From NCBI GenBank assembly GCA_002501695.1, contig DANZ01000132.1:16323-28482 (forward strand): a stretch of DNA of 12,160 bases. Reading direction: 5' to 3'. The translations under genes were made by a program, and so were the position numbers. Source of the stretch: Methanolobus sp. UBA474 (GTDB taxonomy: Archaea; Halobacteriota; Methanosarcinia; Methanosarcinales; Methanosarcinaceae). A model generated the notes under the pieces. That model saw nothing but the letters and a program-made list of their open reading frames with translations. It was not told the DNA's origin and ran no database searches. Numbering within the stretch: the first letter of the stretch is position 1; every line of letters starts with the position of its first letter. Shown here piece by piece: positions 1 through 6,856 of this stretch.

Positions 1-175
1 AGTAAATACTGCTGACACCTTCCATTATCCTGAAGCCTGCTACTGTGATCATATAATCGCCTCTTTCGTGCCTTTGCATGATAATCCCAGCCTCTGTGAG
101 CTCTCGGAGATGGAAAAGCAGGTTGCCATCCCTGATGCTTGAACCTTGAAAAGCCTTTTTTAGTATTAAACAGAT
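1..175 (-). pseudogene. winged-helix transcriptional regulator, C-terminal fragment
   Basis: The minus strand is open from 175 to the window edge. It reads as the recognition helix and wing of a winged helix-turn-helix protein: a GNLLFHLRELTEAGII stretch, then RGDYMITVAGFRIMEG, the usual pattern of archaeal ArsR/MarR-like regulators (helix, wing, TV-x-G-x-x-x-M). The frame is closed upstream by a TGA at 176-178, and no ATG, GTG or TTG lies between it and the HTH. The first helices of the domain are therefore missing. I saw no continuation in a neighbouring frame over the next 60 bases. The C-terminus lies outside the window. It may be a 5'-truncated remnant, or a sequencing frameshift may hide the start. 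The family call is moderate; the target is unknown. Confidence 0.5.
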
Positions 176-202
176 TCAATAAGAGCTTAAGTGGTAAATA
201 AT

Positions 203-2230
203 ATGGATCTGACACTATTCACGGACATCGAGATCATTTTCGGGCTATCGATAATTATATTGTTATTGTTCCATAGGATAAGGCTCTCCCCGGTCCTTGG
301 TTTTCTGGTGACGGGCATGATTGCCGGGCCCCATGTGCTTGGGATCATTCAGGATGTCGAGCAGGTAGAGATACTTGCAGAGATAGGGATCATCCTGCTG
401 CTGTTCACGATAGGAGTTGAGATGTCCATCAAGGAGCTGTGGGATATCAAAAGGTTCGTGCTTGTAGGAGGAGGCCTCCAGGTCATAATCACTTCCGTAC
501 TGGTCTATTACATTTCCCTGTCCCTGGGATACGGCCCCAGCACTGCGCTTTTTATGGGTTTCCTGGTATCTCTCAGCAGTACGGCCATAGTGCTCAAACT
601 GCTTCAGGAAAAAGGAGAGATGTATACGCCTTACGGTAAGATATCCCTTGGAATACTCATATTCCAGGATATCGTCATAGTTCCAATGATACTGCTTACA
701 CCGATACTGGCAGGAGTGCCTTCCACTTCCGGGGATAGTGCTTTCACTTTCCTTCTGAAGGGGATTGGAATCGTGCTGTTCGTGATAGTGGCAGCAAGAT
801 GGATAATGCCTGCACTGCTGTTCAGGATAGTAAAGACAAGGAACAGAGAACTATTCCTGGTGACCATTATATTTACTGTCTTTGGGACAGCATGGCTTAC
901 TTCCAACGCCGGACTGTCGCTGGCACTTGGAGCGTTCCTGGCAGGCCTGATAATATCGGAATCCGAATACAGCCATCAGGCCATAGGCAATATGTTGCCT
1001 TTCAAGGACGTGTTCATGAGCTTTTTCTTTGTTTCCATCGGTATGCTAATGGATGTCAGCTTCTTCCTGGATAACATTGTGATCCTCCTTGCACTGGCAG
1101 CAGTGGTGATATTCCTTAAGTCTGCAACTGCCGGACTTGTTACATTCCTACTTGGGTATCCTCTGAGAACCACACTTATAACCGGGATGGCACTCGCCCA
1201 GGTAGGAGAGTTCTCTTTCATCCTTTCCAGCTTCGGAAGGGAGTATGGACTGCTGGATGACGGACTATACCAGAGTTTCCTCGCAGTCTCTATAGTTACC
1301 ATGGCAGCCACCCCCTTCGTGATGGCTTCCTCACACAGCCTCTCACACCGGCTACTGAAAAAGACAACTAACCGCATACTTATCAACGGCCTGTCCTCTA
1401 AAAGCACGGACCCGGTAAAAGAAGATAAGGAACTGCATGACCATCTTATCATCATAGGTTACGGCTTCAACGGCAAGACTGTCTCCAATGCTGCAAAGAC
1501 TGCGGGCATACCTTACATCATTATCGAGACAAATCCCGAGACAGTGCGCCATGAGAGACAGCACGGGGAAATGATCCACTACGGGGATGCCACCCATCAA
1601 ACAGTGCTTGAATCTGCGAATATAAATTCCGCAAGGGTACTGGTCGTCGGCATTTCGGACTATATAGCCACGAGAACGATAATCGATGTTGCAAGAAGGA
1701 TGAACCCTGAGATATATATAATTGCCAGGACGCGATACATGAACGAGATCAAGGCACTCAGCCAGATGGGAGCCAATGAGGTCATTCCAGAGGAATATGA
1801 GACTTCCGTCGAGATATTCAGCCGTCTTCTGAAGAAGTACCTTGTGCCTGAAGAGGAGATCTACAGGTTCACCCGGGAGATACGCGCAAATGGATATTCC
1901 ATGCTGAGGGAGCACTCCATGGCAGAGAAGGACAACACTTTCAACTTGAAGGATGAACTGCCCGGAGTGGAAGTGACATCTCTTAAGCTTAAGGACAACT
2001 GCAGTTTCCATGGAAGCACCCTGAAGGACCTGAACCTCAGGAACAGATACGGGGCAACTGTACTGGCTGTACGCAGAGGCGGGCAGATAATAGAAAATCC
2101 CACAGGAGACACGGAATTACGGTCTTCAGATACCTGCATTGTACTTGCAAAACCTGAGAAGATGTGCCAGTTAAGGAAATTCCTTGGTGAAGATGCTGAA
2201 GCATTCTCTTCAGAGAGCTGCCCGGTCTGA
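203..2230 (+). CDS. CPA2-family cation/proton antiporter with RCK (TrkA-N/TrkA-C) domains, KefB/KefC-like
   Basis: This is an integral membrane antiporter exchanging K+ or Na+ for H+, with a cytoplasmic regulatory tail. From the ATG at 203 it is 675 residues. Residues 5-380 hold about a dozen hydrophobic segments with CPA2 hallmarks: TGMIAGP near 37-43, SLSSTAIVLK near 123-132, LIFQD at 152-156, and SLALGAFLAGLIISESEY near 239-256. A Rossmann-type TrkA-N domain follows from about 412, with IIGYGFNG at 417-424 and acidic YGDA near 460 for nucleotide binding. TrkA-C spans about 586-661. A GTG at 191, in frame, would add four residues. I prefer the ATG because a weak TATA-like tattaaa lies at 164-170, about 33-39 bases upstream. 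Family and domains are clear; the transported ion cannot be read from the sequence. No glutathione-gating partner (KefF/KefG) is nearby. Confidence 0.9.
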   Translation: MDLTLFTDIEIIFGLSIIILLLFHRIRLSPVLGFLVTGMIAGPHVLGIIQDVEQVEILAEIGIILLLFTIGVEMSIKELWDIKRFVLVGGGLQVIITSVLVYYISLSLGYGPSTALFMGFLVSLSSTAIVLKLLQEKGEMYTPYGKISLGILIFQDIVIVPMILLTPILAGVPSTSGDSAFTFLLKGIGIVLFVIVAARWIMPALLFRIVKTRNRELFLVTIIFTVFGTAWLTSNAGLSLALGAFLAGLIISESEYSHQAIGNMLPFKDVFMSFFFVSIGMLMDVSFFLDNIVILLALAAVVIFLKSATAGLVTFLLGYPLRTTLITGMALAQVGEFSFILSSFGREYGLLDDGLYQSFLAVSIVTMAATPFVMASSHSLSHRLLKKTTNRILINGLSSKSTDPVKEDKELHDHLIIIGYGFNGKTVSNAAKTAGIPYIIIETNPETVRHERQHGEMIHYGDATHQTVLESANINSARVLVVGISDYIATRTIIDVARRMNPEIYIIARTRYMNEIKALSQMGANEVIPEEYETSVEIFSRLLKKYLVPEEEIYRFTREIRANGYSMLREHSMAEKDNTFNLKDELPGVEVTSLKLKDNCSFHGSTLKDLNLRNRYGATVLAVRRGGQIIENPTGDTELRSSDTCIVLAKPEKMCQLRKFLGEDAEAFSSESCPV

Positions 2231-2380
2231 CCCAGGACGAACTTCAACCTATTATGGAAAAGCCACTATATATGTATAGAACAATCATCTCCAGGGCAGA
2301 TGAATGCAGCAAAATGATGGTTGGAAGAGAAGACTCACCAATAAATATATTATGATGAATCATATAGTAGTCTTAAATAA

Positions 2381-2388
2381 TTTATATA
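2381..2388 (+). promoter_or_regulatory. TATA box for the DUF1699-like / ATP-grasp unit
   Basis: The octamer tttatata lies in an AT-rich tract, about 47-54 bases before the ATG at 2435. Transcription would start near 2412, giving a leader of about 20 bases that includes the GGAGA ribosome binding site at 2424-2428. A second TATA-like tract (actatatatg, about 2265-2274) lies further upstream and is less well placed. Nothing else recognisable lies in the 204-base gap after the antiporter gene. Confidence 0.5.
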
Positions 2389-2434
2389 CGTAACTGCTTG
2401 AACATTAAAATTCTAGCTATGCCGGAGATAAAAA

Positions 2435-2683
2435 ATGAAAATTGGAGTTGTAAGTTCAAAAGAAGAGATACATTCCCTTGGAGCTAATGAACAGGTAGCC
2501 GATCTTACATTCAGACCTTCAAATACAGATATCTTATCGTTTGTAATAAAATGTTCAAAAGTGAAAGCACTCCATTTACCACCATCTTATATGAAGACCA
2601 TTTCCAAATTCACAAAGATATTGATAGGGTCCCTGCATAGTTGGAATATTAGAAAGCATGCTTATAGGAATGGATTTGTATGA
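2435..2683 (+). CDS. DUF1699-like small protein, C-terminally truncated or divergent
   Basis: This is an 82-residue protein of unknown function. Its first ~60 residues (MKIGVVSSKEEI near the start, FRPSNTDI at about 26-33, LPPSYMKTISK at about 48-58) match what I recall of DUF1699, a family of small proteins of Methanosarcinales. Those proteins are usually longer and end in a conserved tryptophan/histidine-rich segment. Here the tail after the TISKFTK segment looks unrelated and the protein stops early, so the gene may be 3'-truncated or fused to foreign sequence. The start is supported by GGAGA seven bases upstream. The stop overlaps the next start as ATGA (2680-2683), so translation is coupled to the ATP-grasp gene and the two probably form an operon. 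No signal peptide or membrane segment is seen. It could also be a dedicated partner or substrate of the ligase, but nothing in the sequence proves that. Confidence 0.7.
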   Translation: MKIGVVSSKEEIHSLGANEQVADLTFRPSNTDILSFVIKCSKVKALHLPPSYMKTISKFTKILIGSLHSWNIRKHAYRNGFV

Positions 2684-3909
2684 AAAAGGTTCTGATCCTT
2701 GGAGCCAGCGCTTCACAGGTTCCAATTATTAAGTTAGCTAAAAAACGTGGCTTTGAAACAATCGTAATCAGCATCCCGGGTGATTATCCAGGCTTAAAAA
2801 TTGCAGATAAAACGTATGAAGTTGACATATATGACAAAGAAAAAGTGTTGGAAGTTGCTCAGAAGGAGCAGGTTGATGGAGTAGTTACGGACCAGCTTGA
2901 TTTTCCGGTTCCAACTGTTGCTTATGTTACAGAAAAATTAGGCCTGCCAAGTATTGGTTATGATTGTGCACTAAAGTTCACTAATAAGTACTTAATGCGA
3001 AATGAGTGTACTAAATTAAACATAAATAATCCCAAATATAATAAAGCTTCTATTTTAAGCGAAGCCAAAGAAAAATGTTTAGATATTGGTTTCCCTTTAA
3101 TAATAAAACCTACAGACAGTGCTGGAAGCAGAGGTATATCCGTAATCAGAAATATCAAGGAACTGGAGGATAAGTTCGAGCACTCAATTGCTTTCTCTAC
3201 AGAGAGTTGCGTGATCCTGGAAAAATACATTCCGGGAAAAGAGTATGTGGTCGGGGGCTTTGCGTCAAACTACAAATTCACAAATTTAGTAATTGCGGAA
3301 AGGCAATTATTTGATATCCCGGATATATTCATCCCCCGTAAAGCACTCTTTACTTCGGTTGCTGACAATTACGTTGAAGAGCAAATTTTAAAAACAAATA
3401 AAAGACTTATCGAGGGCTTTGGTTTAAAATTTGGTGTTACTCACTGTGAGTACATAGTTGAAGAAAAGACCGGGATCATATATCTTGTAGAATGTGCTGC
3501 CAGAGGTGCTGCTATATATATCTCATCTCATCTGATACCATTAGCTACGGGTATTGATGCAAACAGCCTGTTGCTTGATGTTGCCGTTGGGAATGAAGAA
3601 GAGATCGAGATCCGGAACATTGAGAGCAACGTATCCGGATATTTAGTGTTCACATTGCCACAGGGCTTTGTTAAAGATATCAAAGGTCTCGAAAAAATAA
3701 AGTCATTACCAAACGTCCACAGGGTGTTCCTGGATTCTATCCATATAGGGATGGAAACCAAGGTAATGACCGATAAAGGCATGCGTATGGGCCCGATCCT
3801 CATCAAAGGTAGAACTAAAGAAGAATGTGAAAATACGATAGATCAAATAAAAGGTTTGCTTGAGATCAATGTAGAGACCTCTGAAGGAATTAAAGGTATA
3901 ATATGGTAG
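2680..3909 (+). CDS. ATP-grasp domain ligase of unknown substrate
   Basis: This 409-residue protein has the layout of carbamoyl-phosphate-synthase-like ATP-grasp ligases, which activate a carboxylate with ATP and join it to an amine or thiol. The pre-ATP-grasp Rossmann domain starts with LILGASASQVP (5-15) and runs to about 95. The ATP-binding lid includes PLIIKPTDSAGSRGI (139-153). EKYIPGKEY (181-189) gives the acidic hinge. The metal and catalytic region holds CEYIVE (256-261) and LVECAARG (269-276), with E257, E271 and R275 as likely ligands. The last ~90 residues form a C-terminal domain with a GPILIKGRTKEE segment. The key motifs look intact, so the enzyme is probably active. Codon use is visibly AT-richer than in the antiporter and ATP synthase genes, suggesting recent acquisition. 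The stop is TAG at 3907-3909. The substrate cannot be inferred from context. Confidence 0.85.
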   Translation: MKKVLILGASASQVPIIKLAKKRGFETIVISIPGDYPGLKIADKTYEVDIYDKEKVLEVAQKEQVDGVVTDQLDFPVPTVAYVTEKLGLPSIGYDCALKFTNKYLMRNECTKLNINNPKYNKASILSEAKEKCLDIGFPLIIKPTDSAGSRGISVIRNIKELEDKFEHSIAFSTESCVILEKYIPGKEYVVGGFASNYKFTNLVIAERQLFDIPDIFIPRKALFTSVADNYVEEQILKTNKRLIEGFGLKFGVTHCEYIVEEKTGIIYLVECAARGAAIYISSHLIPLATGIDANSLLLDVAVGNEEEIEIRNIESNVSGYLVFTLPQGFVKDIKGLEKIKSLPNVHRVFLDSIHIGMETKVMTDKGMRMGPILIKGRTKEECENTIDQIKGLLEINVETSEGIKGIIW

Positions 3910-4164
3910 ATACCGTACTGCAAGTCTTTAATTGAACTCTACTCAACGCCTCTGAAGATGTCACAGAAGAGGAACTCTAGAGATACATACAGTTACCACT
4001 AAAGTAAGTGTCAATGTGCGTGAGAGAATATACGACAAGCTACAACTGCATATATTATACTGCTGCTTATTCTATCTCTCGCCAGTGCAGATTAAATCAA
4101 CTGGCCACGAGGGAGGCAAAAATGATGCTGAGGATATTGCCTGAAGTACGCTCCCTGACCAGCA
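3910..4164. other. intergenic stretch without a supported gene
   Basis: About 255 bases separate the ATP-grasp gene from the CMD-like fragment. All six frames are broken by stops within about 35 codons, apart from low-complexity or atypical readings on the plus strand from 4008. A short plus-strand run around 3940-4010 reads like protein (NASEDVTEEEL, then a TAG, then RYIQLPLK and a TAA). It may be decayed coding sequence, but I cannot name a family. I see no RNA gene or clear terminator here. Confidence 0.4.
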
Positions 4165-4323
4165 CTACTTCCACTTGTGAGAATGCAGTTCATCATACTT
4201 CCAGAATGCCCAGTCATCTACAAGTTCATCCTCAGGAAGGTCCTTCATGAACTTTGGCAGAATGCCGATGGTATTGCGTATGTCTTCAACTGTCTCTTTA
4301 TATACTTCCTTATATACTCCCAT
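4165..4323 (-). pseudogene. carboxymuconolactone decarboxylase/AhpD-like protein, N-terminal fragment
   Basis: A 52-residue frame on the minus strand starts with an ATG at 4323-4321. A GGGGT ribosome binding site lies about nine bases upstream, and a TATA-like atatttata lies on the minus strand around 4358-4366. The peptide reads like the N-terminal helix region of CMD/AhpD-type proteins: EDIRNTIGILPKFMKDLPED followed by DDWAFWKYDEL. In that family this region precedes the helix carrying the redox CxxC. Here a TAG at 4167-4165 ends the frame before any cysteine motif. Shifting frame just before the stop gives LVRERTSGNILSIIFASLVA and then another stop, which weakly resembles the next CMD helix, so a frameshifted remnant is likely. 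The retained promoter means a short peptide could still be made. Confidence 0.45.
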
Positions 4324-4473
4324 ATTTTAATACCCCAAAATGGTATTCATTTACAGCCATATAAATATGATGCATGCAAAAGTAACGTCTCCAGAAACAG
4401 CAATATACTTTTGATAATATTGAGAGCCGCTTAAAATCCAAAGGAATAAATCGGATGGAAATAATGATTTCTC

Positions 4474-4803
4474 ATGTTCTGTAAGCACAAGGAGAACGGC
4501 TACAATGAAGTGCTTCCCGGTATCCGGATGAGAACCACGGTTTACGGGAACAGCACACTGATGACAGAGTTTGTCATGATGAAAGGAAGCAACCTTCCGG
4601 AACACGACCATATGCATGAGCAGACCGGATATCTCGTTTCCGGCCTCATAAGCCTCTCCATAGGGGATGAGACCTTTGAAGTAAGTGCAGGCGATTCGTG
4701 GACCATTCCAGGCAATGTGCCCCACAGCGCCCGGATCATTGAAGATTCTGTTGCAATTGAAGTATTCTCACCGCGCAGGGACGAATATATACAAAAAATG
4801 TAA
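4474..4803 (+). CDS. small single-domain cupin protein
   Basis: This is a 109-residue soluble protein built of one cupin beta-barrel. Motif 1 spans about residues 38-57: a glycine, then PEHDHMHEQ and GYLVSG. Motif 2 (GDSWTIPGNVPH, 73-84) follows after a short spacer. H44, H46, Q50 and H84 are the likely metal ligands, an arrangement found in KdgF-like and related small cupins. The length is normal for the family. The function of such cupins varies (sugar isomerisation, dioxygenation, ligand sensing) and cannot be decided here. No strong ribosome binding site lies directly before the ATG at 4474; an AT-rich TATA-like aatatactt near 4404-4412 may be the promoter. A GTG at 4509, preceded by GGAG, is a possible shorter start that keeps both motifs. 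The gene stands alone, facing the DUF1328 gene. Confidence 0.85.
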   Translation: MFCKHKENGYNEVLPGIRMRTTVYGNSTLMTEFVMMKGSNLPEHDHMHEQTGYLVSGLISLSIGDETFEVSAGDSWTIPGNVPHSARIIEDSVAIEVFSPRRDEYIQKM

Positions 4804-4862
4804 GGACTGCGGATCTTAAAAAAGGAAGGTTTTTCTCAGCGGTCATTAGCCACAGGAACCCG

Positions 4863-5018
4863 TCACAGGAAGAACGTAATTATTGCCAGTATTATAAAGA
4901 TGATCACAAGCCACTTTGCAATCTGCATTGACATTCCTGCAACTCCGCGCGCACCCAATACATAGGCAATGATAGCCAGTATCAGGAATATAACAGCCAA
5001 TCCTATTAGATCTGCCAT
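4863..5018 (-). CDS. DUF1328 (YtjA-like) small membrane protein
   Basis: This 51-residue minus-strand gene is short enough to be overlooked. The ATG at 5018-5016 is preceded by a strong GGGGGT ribosome binding site (5027-5034). The peptide has two hydrophobic helices (about residues 4-22 and 33-51) linked by a glycine-rich turn, VLGARGVAGMSMQIAK. This matches the DUF1328 pattern of two short helices around a GxxGxAG-type loop. Family length is usually 50-60 residues, so it is complete. Its function is unknown; bacterial relatives are often stress-associated membrane peptides. TATA-like sequences on the minus strand near 5050-5058 and 5071-5080 suggest its own promoter. It converges with the cupin gene. 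Confidence 0.8.
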   Translation of the reverse strand: MADLIGLAVIFLILAIIAYVLGARGVAGMSMQIAKWLVIIFIILAIITFFL

Positions 5019-5156
5019 AATATATTACCCCCTATAAAATTACAACCCCATTTATAAGATTAGATCGAGAGTATTTAAAAGTTAGTATCTGAAGAGCTTT
5101 GTTAAAAAACTTTCATTCAAATTTATCCTAAAGAACAGAAATAGATGACTGCAATA

Positions 5157-5180
5157 CATAAAAAGGCTGCTTTATCAGCC
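5157..5180 (-). terminator. intrinsic-type terminator after the DUF1638 gene
   Basis: On the minus strand GGCTG and CAGCC form a 5-bp stem around a six-base loop, immediately followed by TTTTT (5164-5160). The TGA stop codon of the DUF1638 gene lies at the end of the left stem arm and start of the loop, so stop and terminator are merged. Confidence 0.6.
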
Positions 5181-5963
5181 AATAACGTCTGTACATAATC
5201 TCCTGTAACATTTCTCGATCAGTACAGGACTTGCTGACATCTCTATTATGTTGAAATCGAAAAGCTGCGCAAACTCCTCTACCATAGAATCAAAGTCTTT
5301 CTCGTAGTGCAGCCCGGTGTCCATCCTGGCAACATTCTTATAACCGGCATAATCAAAAACGAACTTTGACATCTTAATATCATTCGGGTTAGAAGTCATG
5401 CCTGCTGCCACGAGCATCTCGCGCCAGTGAGCAGCCCACATCGGGGTCATGAAGAAAGTGCCTACACCCCCGGACCCGGTCAGCTTCTTGAGATATGCCG
5501 CCCTGCCGCCAAGCACAGCACCTATGCAATCATCAACAACATCCCCATTCTCTTCTTTCAGTATGCGCACAGTGCAGGAATTTGACCGGAAATCCTCCTC
5601 CACCTTCCCAAGTACATTGCCACACAGTCCATAGAAGAGGAGAATGCCATCAGCATACCCGGATAGTTCTTCGGTCTTATCATATACGACCTTCCTGAGA
5701 TTGTCGGGACTGGCATGAAGCGCCAGCTCAAGCATGTGAATTATAAGGGTCATTTCCCCTTCTCCCCCATTCTCAGATTTCGGAGGGATTGAGAACAGAG
5801 GAAGCAATTCATAGGTACACCCGGCAGCATCGAGTTTGCCTGTAAGTCCTCCTCGGTCCTCATTGTCCACAACAATAATTCTCCGGATATCCTGGTCATT
5901 CTCTATTATATGGACGATCTCATCCTCGAACATCCTGCATGCGATAAAACTCAGTACTGTCAT
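5175..5963 (-). CDS. DUF1638 family protein
   Basis: This is a 262-residue soluble protein of unknown function. Family hallmarks are visible: an early cysteine in SFIACRMFEDE (5-15), ILLFYGLCGNVLGK at 107-120, DDCIGAVLGGRAAYLKKL at 144-161, and GTFFMTPMWAAHW at 168-180. C9, C114 and C146 sit in the conserved blocks and could bind a metal or cofactor; that is inference. DUF1638 is common in methanogens, and from memory often lies near corrinoid methyltransferase genes. No such gene is seen here. The start is well supported: GGAG (5975-5972) is eight bases before the ATG, and a TATA box (atatataat, 6021-6029) lies about 60 bases upstream on the minus strand. The gene has its own promoter and terminator and so is probably monocistronic. 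Confidence 0.8.
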   Translation of the reverse strand: MTVLSFIACRMFEDEIVHIIENDQDIRRIIVVDNEDRGGLTGKLDAAGCTYELLPLFSIPPKSENGGEGEMTLIIHMLELALHASPDNLRKVVYDKTEELSGYADGILLFYGLCGNVLGKVEEDFRSNSCTVRILKEENGDVVDDCIGAVLGGRAAYLKKLTGSGGVGTFFMTPMWAAHWREMLVAAGMTSNPNDIKMSKFVFDYAGYKNVARMDTGLHYEKDFDSMVEEFAQLFDFNIIEMSASPVLIEKCYRRLCTDVIG

Positions 5964-6020
5964 GATAGATACTCCGATCAGATATTATGAATAAAGTAAA
6001 TGGGAAGTTCACTTTCAGGT

Positions 6021-6029
6021 ATATATAAT
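6021..6029 (-). promoter_or_regulatory. TATA box of the DUF1638 gene
   Basis: On the minus strand the tract attatatat lies about 60 bases before the ATG at 5963. This predicts a start near 5996 and a leader of about 30 bases carrying the GGAG site. It also sits just beyond the end of fetB, so DUF1638 need not be co-transcribed with the exporter. Confidence 0.5.
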
Positions 6030-6064
6030 CAAGCTACTGTCCGAAATACTGCCTGTAAGATATG

Positions 6065-6856
6065 TCACGCGCCTTTTAGCATATCCTTCCGGAACATACC
6101 ATACTCATCAAAACCCCGATGCATAAGTATGATCACACCAAACATTACATTCATCACCGTTGACACATAGATGGCTATCATTATGGCTATTTGGTATTCA
6201 ATGGCAGTCAGCGGACTTGAACCACCAATTATCTGCCCGGTCATCATCCCCGGAAGGAAAACAATACCTACTGTAGCCATGTTTGCAAGAGTTGGCCTTA
6301 TCGAATTTCGGAGGCTCTTCCTAAGGTAAGGTTTTAGAGCTTCGTACTTTTCCGCACCAAGGGACAGACTGGAAAGATACCGGTTCTCATTTCTCTGTAT
6401 CTGGTCACAGAAATCGTTAATACCTACGATATTGGCACGGAGAGAATTGCCTATGACCATGCCTGCTATGGGGATGAAGTACCGGGCTTCAAAGAGATCG
6501 TTAAGGCCAATAACTAAACTATTGAAATACAACAGAACTCCTACGTTCGCCAGTGCGAACGAAAGGGTCAGAGGCACGATAAAGGAGCCATACTTAAGCT
6601 GTGCGTTCTTCAGGACTGCATAAGATGCCACGATAACCATGGTCAGCACCCATGCAAGGTTAAGCAGGGAATTATTGAGCTCGAACACAAATGTAAGAAA
6701 GAAACCCGCTAAAGCAAGTTGTACAGTCATTCTGAAAGCACTCTCAATGGTGGAATTTATCAGCTTCAGATTAAGGTGGTAGCTGATAAGCACCGGTATC
6801 AGCAGAAGCAGGAAACAGAATGCCATCCCGGCTGGGGTGATATCAGTTGCAGACAT
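6065..6856 (-). CDS. fetB: FetB-type ABC exporter permease (UPF0014 family)
   Basis: This is a 263-residue membrane protein with about seven hydrophobic helices, the permease half of a FetAB-like exporter; E. coli FetB (YbbM) is of similar size. Family signatures are clear: RMTVQLALAG at 42-51, FIPIAGMVIGNSLR at 127-140, LSLGA at 164-168, and the hallmark GIVFLPGMMTGQIIGGSSP at 197-215 followed by EYQI. The chosen ATG (6856-6854) has AGGAG seven bases upstream. A TTG 24 bases further upstream would lengthen the protein but has no good site. The gene overlaps the end of fetA by 14 bases, so the two are translationally coupled. In E. coli FetAB exports iron and raises peroxide tolerance. The same role is inferred here, though some family members may move other metals. 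Confidence 0.85.
   Translation of the reverse strand: MSATDITPAGMAFCFLLLLIPVLISYHLNLKLINSTIESAFRMTVQLALAGFFLTFVFELNNSLLNLAWVLTMVIVASYAVLKNAQLKYGSFIVPLTLSFALANVGVLLYFNSLVIGLNDLFEARYFIPIAGMVIGNSLRANIVGINDFCDQIQRNENRYLSSLSLGAEKYEALKPYLRKSLRNSIRPTLANMATVGIVFLPGMMTGQIIGGSSPLTAIEYQIAIMIAIYVSTVMNVMFGVIILMHRGFDEYGMFRKDMLKGA

Noticed and set aside
976..2011. Long minus-strand open frames inside the antiporter gene.
   Set aside because: They mirror the codon structure of the plus-strand gene, whose membrane and RCK motifs are unmistakable.
3907..4010. Possible pyrrolysine readthrough of the ATP-grasp TAG stop into 33 open codons.
   Set aside because: The extension has no family pattern. The ligase already has its full normal length. 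TAG also ends tnpB and the small membrane protein here, so it simply looks like an ordinary stop.
4008..4434. Two overlapping plus-strand frames of 80-85 codons.
   Set aside because: Composition is unlike protein. They lie opposite the better supported minus-strand CMD-like fragment and have no good ribosome binding site.
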